From contig WJXW01000012.1 of NCBI GenBank assembly GCA_015832175.1, positions 20,001-84,000 on the forward strand: DNA of 64,000 bases, written 5' to 3'. Positions 57,122-64,000 of the stretch are shown piece by piece. The notes below the pieces were generated by a model that made no database searches, was not told the origin of the DNA, and saw only the letters and a program-made list of their open reading frames with translations. A program made the position numbers and the translations under genes. Each line of letters begins with the position of its first letter. Within the stretch, counting starts at the first letter, position 1. Origin of the DNA: Paraphaeosphaeria minitans. Taxonomy: Eukaryota > Ascomycota > Dothideomycetes > Pleosporales > Didymosphaeriaceae.

Positions 57122-59204
57122 TCAGTATTGATGTGAATGGACAGCTATGTCTTGACGACGCGCCTTGGAATGACGCTCGTACAAGCTGCGATGATGTGAT
57201 GGACGTCTTGCATCTATATATGGTCCCCCTACTGGTGCCCGTATGCGGTTAGCGTCTCCTCTCATTTCTATTAACGAGTCGTATACTACTCTTACATTGT
57301 GCTGATAAGAGTTCGCAAGCCCCGGTCGCGTTGAGCTTTGCCAAGCTCTTATGGCCACATAAGTCCTCCTATTGTCACAAGGGAGTCTCGAAGGCGAGGT
57401 GAATGCGAAACGTCGGCATGATCTGTTTGAGTGTAACGCGATAACATCTCTTGGCTTCACACATGGAAGCCGTGTGCATTACCCGGAACACGCGTCAAAT
57501 CAATATATAAATACCCAGAACCGTCAGACTGCGATATATCACTCCCGTTCGTTATTGCCGTGATCCTTATTGCGGACAAAAATAATTCCTGCCAATCCTG
57601 GCAAGATATAGAATGCTGGAGAAACTGACTGTCGCACGTGCATGTATATTTTCACGACACAGCAATGATGATTATGGTGTCCATCAATGGAGACCACAAT
57701 GGAGACATCCACGAGAAAGATATATACTATCGAGGTCTACATTAATAGAAAATTGAACACACTTGCATAGCTAAGCTATGGATGTAATTGGTCCGTTTTT
57801 CGAGGTCGAAGCGCCTTTGAGGACTGAGGAGCCCCTTAGAGCATCTGCCACAATTGCAACCCAGCTTCTCCATGTTGGTCGCCGTTGCCTGCCCTTTCAG
57901 AGCAACAACACATGTTACAGTGTGTCGCTGAAGCTCTCGACTTCGTCAGAAACGCTCAATGGGAGCATACTATGATTGCTTTTGATCCGGGTCCTTCGTG
58001 AAATAGTTAGAGTGTCTCTATCTTGGTCTCGCTTCATCTTTGCGGACGTCTCGCAGAACTCGATTTTATTTAAGACGCCATGACAGCTATGGAGGTCTGG
58101 ATCGAGCCGGCCCCCCAAAAGCCCAGCGATCAAAAAGAAAAAGCCTTCGAAAATTGCTTAATGACGAATTTCAGCTTCTTGCATTTCTATCTCAGTAGCA
58201 TCTACTGTTTCATTGCTAACTACATTAATGAGCCAGCCTAGAGCAATAAAAACATAGAAGTTGTATGAAATAAAGCGAATATTTGCCTAATACAGCCATT
58301 ATGAGCTTGTTTTCATGTCTTTGGTAACTATAGGGTTCTTTAAAAGGGATGTACTTGCAGTAACAAGTTGCTGCTGTTAAACTTATTGCCCTAAATTCCC
58401 GATTCGTTCTGAATGGTATGCTCCTTGAAGTTGTGCTTCTGGCGGCCATATGATCAAGAACCTTGGATGCTAAAATACTTGTTCATCATGTGGGCCGCTC
58501 TAAATTACTGTAAAAAGAATGAATGCAATCACAATGACTTACAAGGTCATCGTGCCATATGATGGATTAATTATAACAACCGCTCCGTTCGTATGCTCCA
58601 GCCAATTAAACTCAGCGATGTCATTATTGTCCGAGTTCTTTCGAGAATTCTCTTCAATGTCATTTAGACCATTCTGGAGGACCGTGTCCCCACTTCTGGA
58701 TACAGTCCAGAATTTCTTCGCTGATTTCTTTGCCAGCTGAGCATTCTGGACAGAAATGGCCGTTCCTAGTCAGTATCGGCGCTTGTGGGATTGTATTTGC
58801 TGCTCATTTTGCTTCAGTAGGCAAGAAATCAGGCGTTGCCTCCCCCCTCGCTTTTGTCTTGCGACGAAGTTTGTCCGATTTTGTACAATTTTGCTTTCAC
58901 ATCTTCACCGGCGTGTGGTAATTCCTAATTGCTTTAGATGGGATGGCAGCTTCACTTTCACGGTGAATTAATCCACGGTATTGTATTCCAGGAGCGCTTT
59001 GGACCAGTCTTATCTTCGCGGCTCATGTTTTCACCCGCACTCCGCCTCCGCTTGTTGAACGGAATTGGATTCCCGTTTCCATCGTCGGTCACTGTTCACT
59101 TGGACAGAATACTGTTCCATTATTTTGCCACGAATTTTAGCTACATTAATCATGCTGTTATCTACTCCCACAAAATGTGCTCGAAAGGCATGTCAATTTC
59201 GAAT
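57122..59204. other. Gene-poor stretch, nothing recognised
   Basis: 2.1 kb between the start of the sulfotransferase-like gene and the stop of the MFS gene. Open frames of 60-95 codons exist on both strands (for example 58519-58740 and 57778-57975) but lack family resemblance or a coherent splice model. The part from 58940 to 59204 is the 3' flank of the MFS gene. Composition is intermediate and slightly AT-rich around 58140-58450. Confidence 0.55.
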
Positions 59205-61067
59205 TCAATACGAATAGCGGAAATCAGGATCCTCCTTGTCAGTGATGTCGATAGCAGGGTCTCCGTTTTCGTCAAGAACGCAGCCCAGATGCAAGTTCGT
59301 GTCGTTTTGTTCCTTCTTCGCGTCTCTGCGCGCATTGTCTCGCCAACAGAGATACCAGTAGCCACTCACAAAGACGATCAGCAAGCACCATGTGACAATG
59401 GCAGTTACCACTCCCTTGAAGTATCGCGGCCGGTCCGTCCACAGTTGTGGAGAGCCGATGCAGCCAGCGCAATAGCCGATGAAAAACATGGCGTTGACGA
59501 TGGCTCGTTTTGTGTTTCCCTTGGTGTTGGACGCCGACAACGACAGGAGGATTGACATGACGGCCGTTATACAAGATGCCTGAGAACTGTCAGTCTGTGG
59601 CAAGATCGGCCCAAATGTGAGGTTCACTTACGAGCCACGATGCTACGATGACGCCCCATTGAGCAGTGAGTTCGAGCTTCAAAAGTAGAATGTTCCCGAT
59701 CAGCGGAGGTATGATCAGGCAGAGAGCCACCAAACATCTCTTCCTGGGAAGTAGAATGCAACCAACGACACCTATCCATATAAAGACCATCTGCACGGCA
59801 CCCGATGGAGCCGTGTACAGCATTGTTTGATATCGGTCGGATGCGATGCCGTTGATCACAAGGGATGCAAACTATCTCAGTTGTCAGTAGGCTAAGCTTA
59901 GAAGGGCTACCGATCATACCGTAAGCACAGGGGACTGCATCGTCACGAGCACACCGAAGGCGAATATGACCCAAGACTTCGTGTCGAGCAGTGTCTCGCG
60001 AAGCTGCTGGCTGGAAAAGTTTGTCTTGTCGCCGCCCTCGTTGTCTTCCGCTTTGCGCAAAGCAAGGACCTCCTTTTCTCTGGCTGTGAGGAACCATGCG
60101 TCTTTCGGGCTGTCGGGCATGGCAAAATAAAAAACGACTCCAGAAGCCGCGGTGAGAGCGCCACAGATGATGAACAGCACGCGCCATGGCGCAAGACTGA
60201 GGGATGGGTTCTTCGCGATGCCGTACATGAGCAGGCAGCCGATCACCTGCGCGAGACCGTTCATGGTGACCCAGATCCTTTAAGAAGTCAGTAACCTTTC
60301 GGCGCGCGACTCTGGTACCACGACTTACGCTGTTCGCAAAGCATGCTCTTTCTTACGGTACCATATGCTCGTCAATGTGACAAATGCAGGAGCTACAGCG
60401 CCTTCCGTGAAGCCCAACAAGAAGCGCACAGCTGCAAATCCAGCATAGTCTTTGGGCGCAGCAAGGCACATACAAACGCCGCCCCATAAGATACTATCAA
60501 GAGAGAGCCAGATGTTAGCAGCTGCTCTTCGAAGCAATTGTATCGATAGCTCTCATCAAGTTGCGCCCAGGACCGGCTGTTGGTTTGCACTTACATCGTA
60601 ACAGCAACAAACTTAGTAAGATGTAGTCGACTCATCAAGTAGATGAAAGGGTATTCTGACACCAGCTGACCTACGTATATCAGTATTGTCTCACGAGGCA
60701 TAAATAGAGCAAAGCAACCCACCAACGTAGAATATAGATGAACACCATGAATATTGGGACGATGTCATTTTCAGGTCGGTGAGCAAGCCAAAAACAGAGG
60801 CATAGCTTAAGCTTTGCTTGTCAAGGTATTGGAGAAAAAACACCATGCACATCTGGAGTAGTCAGCCTTGAGCTCGTCTTCCGACAAAAGATAATGCCGA
60901 TTGGCGAACTAGACACAACTCACAAGAGGTAACACAAACAGGTCAATTTTCTTCAGGACTTGACGTTCCTCTTCGACTGTGTAAGAGGCCGTGACCTCTC
61001 CTATATCGTCGGTCCTGGATAAACTGGTCGGTTCTAGTGAATGATCCATTCCTTTTTCATCCGACAT
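59205..61067 (-). CDS. MFS permease, allantoate/nicotinate (DAL5/TNA1-like) type
   Basis: Seven minus-strand exons: 61067-60924, 60852-60723, 60670-60595, 60493-60329, 60277-59920, 59871-59632, 59579-59205. They encode 495 residues. Introns are 71, 52, 101, 51, 48 and 52 bp with GT-AG ends and intact frames. An acidic N-terminal tail with V-E-E-E-R-Q-V-L-K-K-I-D precedes helix 1. F-L-Q-Y-L-D-K-Q-S-L-S-Y-A follows, the hallmark of anion:cation symporters of the allantoate permease family. Further landmarks are R-F-L-L-G-F-T-E-G-A, W-Y-R-K-K-E-H-A-L-R-T-A and the C-terminal N-A-R-R-D. About twelve helices are expected. An in-frame ATG 30 bp upstream (61097) is an alternative start. It likely takes up an organic anion or nitrogen-containing small molecule; the exact substrate is unknown. 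It is divergent from the amidohydrolase. Confidence 0.92.
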
Positions 61068-61740
61068 GATTGCGATTGAAAAGCCGCACGATTTCAAGTA
61101 CCGTAGAGCTGAACGAAGGACTACAGCACCTGATATATATCATGAGACAGCAACCTATCTTTATCCGTGAGAGTGCGTTGCACTGTGGGCAGTTATCATC
61201 TTTGGTCTGGCTCATCGCCTCGAGTCTATAGCGTAGAGTCGGGTAGTTGCCAAATCTTTTGCACGTTTCCGATGATAACAGCGGCTCGGCGTGCAACAGA
61301 GACAGACTTTTGTGGCTAACCGGATTAGGCTCGGTTTTGATTGGTTCTAGCTCCCTCCGATCTCGCGCTAGTGTGCACATGATTCGCTGGTAATGTCGGC
61401 TGTCGGACACTGTTTATCGTTGACCGGCAGAATGCCGCACCCGTAGGACGATCAATCAATGAATGGTGATAGACAGCAAAGGCGTCGGTCCATAGACAAC
61501 GATAACCTAGCTAGGAAAAAAATCTCACTACTACGCTGAGCAGGAGACCTGTGGTTCAAGGTTGCCCACACTGAGGTGGGTGGATCTTGAACGGGAGCCT
61601 TGAAAAGGCTTGAGCCAACTACCTGGCTGTACCTATGATACAAGAACTAAGTCATCAACCCCCATTGTCGGCCATTTGGCACCCGGATATCCAGGGATAG
61701 TATCCAAATTACATTTGTCCTGGGTTGTATTCAGTCGGGT

Positions 61741-61776
61741 CGGCAATCTGCCGTGGGTCTTGTCGGCAAGCAGCCG
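61741..61776. promoter_or_regulatory. Two CGG-N7-CCG motifs, candidate Zn2Cys6 regulator sites
   Basis: CGGCAATCTGCCG at 61741-61753 (its arms CGGCA/TGCCG are perfectly symmetric) and CGGCAAGCAGCCG at 61764-61776. Inverted CGG triplets with fixed spacing are the classic target of fungal zinc binuclear cluster dimers. Two copies 23 bp apart in the same orientation and with the same 7-bp spacing are unlikely to be trivial. Binding is inferred. Confidence 0.55.
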
Positions 61777-61777
61777 C

Positions 61778-61795
61778 CCAGCGTGGCGACGCTGG
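61778..61795. promoter_or_regulatory. Perfect 7-bp dyad
   Basis: CCAGCGT-GGCG-ACGCTGG, a perfect inverted repeat with a 4-base spacer. It lies immediately after the two CGG-N7-CCG motifs and 218 bp before the amidohydrolase ATG. It may be a regulator half-site pair or a hairpin. Confidence 0.5.
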
Positions 61796-62013
61796 ACGAT
61801 AAGCTAGGTACCAGAACCTCGGCACGGTAGGTATGGTGGCTGTCGTATCCATTTACATCAAGCAAAACTTAAAATCGCCCTCTGCATCAATCGATCACTC
61901 AGTCGTTCATTCTTTGGTCCCGTTGCTTTAACTCCATATTCCCAGACGAGCCACTCGAACGTCAATTCCACAAGGTTCGCCTCCCTCTGACAACTCCTGT
62001 CGCCATCTTTATC

Positions 62014-63351
62014 ATGTTGAGTGAACGACTGGTAAAGCCGTGGAAGCTGCCCAAACACAAAGTCTACGTCTTTCAGAATGGCAACGTTATTGATACTGTC
62101 ACTGGAAACGTTCGGCACAAATGCACAATCACCGTAAGACGGGGTTTGATCGCATCGGTGGAAGACGATGATGCTGCGAAGCCACCGGTGGAAGACGCGA
62201 CTATAATCGACCTCGAAGGTCGTTTCGTCTGTCCAGGTCTGATCGACTGTCATGTACATTTGATGGCTGTTCCTGGCTTCAGCGACCTCGGCAAGGCTTT
62301 CAGCAATGACCATGATGTTTCGTTACTCCGGCAGCCGTACCTTTGCGGTCAAATTCTTGGTCGCGGGTTCACGACCGTTCGTGATTGTGGAGGAGCGCTA
62401 CTGGCTCTAAAAGAAGCCATCGAAGACGGGGTGTTTCCAGGACCTCGCCTGTTCATCTCGGGCCACGCACTGTCGCAGACTGGAGGCCACGGTGACACGA
62501 GAGGCCCTCATGACCGCAGCCAGTGCTGCGGTGGCCACACCACTGGACTTGGCCGCCTCTGCGATGGCGTTGCCGAGTGCGCAAAGGCTGTGCGCGAGGA
62601 AATCCGCAGCGGCGCGGATTTCATCAAAATCATGGGAGGTGGCGGTGTAAGCACACCTACAGACAAGATCGAGCATCTCCAGTTCACCCCAGAAGAGATT
62701 CGTACAATGAGCATGTGTGCAGCCAACGCTGACACATGGGTGACTGCGCATGCCTACACCCCAGAAGCTATAAGACATTGCGTCGACAACGGCGCCCGAG
62801 GCATCGAGCATGGCAACTTTGTCGATGCCCCCACAGCCAAATATATGGCAGAGAAGGGGGTGTTTCTCACACCAACGCTCATCACTTATGCAGAGATGGC
62901 GTCGCCGCGCTGGCCCAACTATCTACCTCCCGAATCGGTTGCCAAGAATCAAGTCGTGCTACAAGCAGGTTTGCAGTCGCTGAAGATTGCCGCAGACGCA
63001 GGCGTGACTATCTGTTATGGGACTGACCTTTTGGGTCCTTTAACAGTAGCACAGACCCGCGAGTTCGCTCTGCGATCTGAGGTGATGTCACCTCTTGCCT
63101 TGCTGCAAACTGCGACGATAAACGCAGCCAAGTTGCTGAGGCAGGAAACCTCACTCGGCCAGATACAACCAGGATTCAAGGCGGACATTTTGATATTGGA
63201 GAAGAACCCCCTCGAGGATATGACGGTATTTGATCATTCCAGTGATTTTTTGGTGGGTATAATGAAGGATGGATATCTATACAAGAGCAAGCTGGGTGGC
63301 ATCCAGGAGGATATTCCGATTGTGTCGAAAATCTTGAAGCCATCATTGTAG
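62014..63351 (+). CDS. Metal-dependent amidohydrolase (imidazolonepropionase-like/dipeptidase type)
   Basis: A single uninterrupted frame of 445 residues. It follows the amidohydrolase plan: an N-terminal beta-sandwich part (F-Q-N-G-N-V-I-D near 20-27), then the metal-binding D-C-H-V-H-L (His80, His82). Next come the lysine usually carboxylated in F-I-K-I-M-G-G-G-G (Lys205), T-A-H-A-Y (His246), I-E-H-G-N-F (His266) and Y-G-T-D-L-L (Asp338). The C-terminus closes the sandwich with G-F-K-A-D-I-L-I-L. The full set of metal ligands indicates an active binuclear zinc hydrolase acting on amide or similar bonds. No signal peptide is evident, so it is probably cytosolic. Relatives include Xaa-Arg/Pro dipeptidases and mycotoxin amidases; the substrate is not predictable here. 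It is divergent from the MFS permease, suggesting uptake followed by hydrolysis. Confidence 0.93.
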   Translation: MLSERLVKPWKLPKHKVYVFQNGNVIDTVTGNVRHKCTITVRRGLIASVEDDDAAKPPVEDATIIDLEGRFVCPGLIDCHVHLMAVPGFSDLGKAFSNDHDVSLLRQPYLCGQILGRGFTTVRDCGGALLALKEAIEDGVFPGPRLFISGHALSQTGGHGDTRGPHDRSQCCGGHTTGLGRLCDGVAECAKAVREEIRSGADFIKIMGGGGVSTPTDKIEHLQFTPEEIRTMSMCAANADTWVTAHAYTPEAIRHCVDNGARGIEHGNFVDAPTAKYMAEKGVFLTPTLITYAEMASPRWPNYLPPESVAKNQVVLQAGLQSLKIAADAGVTICYGTDLLGPLTVAQTREFALRSEVMSPLALLQTATINAAKLLRQETSLGQIQPGFKADILILEKNPLEDMTVFDHSSDFLVGIMKDGYLYKSKLGGIQEDIPIVSKILKPSL

Positions 63352-63568
63352 GACATATTATCGCTTGATTGAAGCAGTACCTTCAAAGAATGGCCCTGAA
63401 CCTGTAAACATCGGTAGCCAGTTGGCCAGTAATCCAAGTCTCTGCTCAATGAGCCAATTGAAGAGCTCGTACATATCACCAGTAGTAAATGAACGATGGC
63501 TAAAGATGGCTGGAGGAGGGTACAAATAGACAAAAAACGCTATCGTTCAACTACTTATCCAAGTAGAC
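63352..63568. other. Convergent intergenic region
   Basis: 217 bp between the amidohydrolase stop (+) and the stop of the minus-strand partial gene. No feature is seen. Confidence 0.5.
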
Positions 63569-64000
63569 CTAGCCCACAATATCCGCCCAATTTAGCACGT
63601 CAAAACCAGTCAGATCTAGCAGTGAAAATTCTTCGTTTCCGGGTCTATCATTCATCGAAAGCCGGTTGGAATAAACATCCCTTTCTGTTTGACTGCGATC
63701 GAAAGGAGAGGATGACGGGTCGAGGAATGCAGGAGCCACTGTCGATGGAAAGTGGCTGGTTTCCGCGGGCGTGACAGTTTGAGGGAGTGGCTCATCGATC
63801 GCTGCGAGATTCTGCGCAAGCGAAGCGTTCATACTAGGCGGTCGAGTGTGTCTGCGACCGCCCTCAGGTTGTTCATCGGCATCGTGTCGATCTGAAAACC
63901 ACGATAGCCATGCCTGATAATCATTGGTGGCCGGACCTGTCGTGTACGTAAAATACCTGTTGGATGGCTTTCGAACGGACGTTTGCGGACGAGCTGCGCG
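63569..64000 (-). CDS. C-terminal part of an unidentified protein, perhaps a transcription factor (partial)
   Basis: The minus strand is open from the window edge (64000) to a stop at 63569, 143 residues without interruption. The segment is rich in Ser, Pro, Asp and Arg and ends with E-E-F-S-L-L-D-L-T-G-F-D-V-L-N-W-A-D-I-V-G. An acidic/aromatic end of this kind is common at the C-terminus of fungal zinc-cluster regulators. No DNA-binding domain is in view, because the N-terminal part lies outside. An Arg/Lys stretch near the window edge may still be linker. A short intron cannot be excluded. Identity is uncertain. Confidence 0.5.
   Translation of the reverse strand, partial: RAARPQTSVRKPSNRYFTYTTGPATNDYQAWLSWFSDRHDADEQPEGGRRHTRPPSMNASLAQNLAAIDEPLPQTVTPAETSHFPSTVAPAFLDPSSSPFDRSQTERDVYSNRLSMNDRPGNEEFSLLDLTGFDVLNWADIVG

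Larger units (their letters stand above)
61068..62013. promoter_or_regulatory. Divergent promoter between MFS permease and amidohydrolase
   Basis: 0.95 kb separates the two start codons. No gene is seen in it. The amidohydrolase-proximal part holds two CGG-N7-CCG sites and a 7-bp dyad, which are candidate regulator sites listed separately. Confidence 0.65.

Noticed and set aside
58519..59200. Chain of three plus-strand frames (58519, 58730, 58938) as a possible spliced gene
   Set aside because: Hydrophobic but no motif recognised, no convincing splice sites joining them, and the last frame runs into the antisense of the MFS gene.
61610..61807. 65-codon frame in the divergent promoter
   Set aside because: No family resemblance; it overlaps the CGG-N7-CCG sites and is not supported by a minus or plus transcript model.

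Overview
The window comes from a filamentous ascomycete (Pezizomycotina). The rDNA is fungal, the genes have 46-101 bp introns with CTRAY branch points, and the encoded families are typical of moulds. C-to-T and G-to-A changes, mostly CpA>TpA and its complement TpG>TpA, cover most of the left three quarters. That is the signature of repeat-induced point mutation (RIP). I cannot name a genus from sequence alone.

Left part, about 1-47,570: an AT-rich, gene-free compartment. It opens with a nearly perfect, unmutated array of 172/162-bp rDNA spacer repeats (1-2120). A complete rDNA unit follows (18S, ITS1, 5.8S, ITS2, 28S) and is RIP-mutated from about 2515 onward. Then come a mutated spacer array (9158-10303), a complete Ty3-type element inserted in that array (10304-17023, 5-bp target duplication), the rest of the array (17029-19361), and a second rDNA unit whose 18S is cut at 21182 by another Ty3-type element (21183-27315). 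Next is a third Ty3-type element or recombinant (27316-41373), which carries a complete Ty1/copia element nested inside it (30251-37577, target duplication AAACC). After it lie a second copia fragment, an inverted gag-LTR fragment, an LTR scrap, and a solo LTR with a perfect CTAGT duplication (47146-47362). No open reading frame of the elements survives: their frames are full of TAG and TAA, and TGA is rare.

Right part, about 47,600-64,000: normal-composition DNA with intact genes. In order: a PD-(D/E)XK nuclease-like protein of the DUF7924 type (+), a seven-helix fungal rhodopsin-domain membrane protein (+), a ten-exon APC-superfamily amino acid/GABA/choline-type permease (+), a sulfotransferase-like P-loop protein (-) with an apparent one-base frameshift, an MFS permease of the allantoate/nicotinate type (-), a metal-dependent amidohydrolase (+), and the C-terminal end of an unidentified protein at the right edge (-). 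The MFS gene and the amidohydrolase are divergently transcribed from a 0.95-kb region holding two CGG-N7-CCG sites and a 7-bp dyad. This suggests a co-regulated uptake and hydrolysis pair.

All exon structures were derived by hand from splice signals, reading-frame continuity and family resemblance. Boundaries of degenerate elements without target duplications are approximate.
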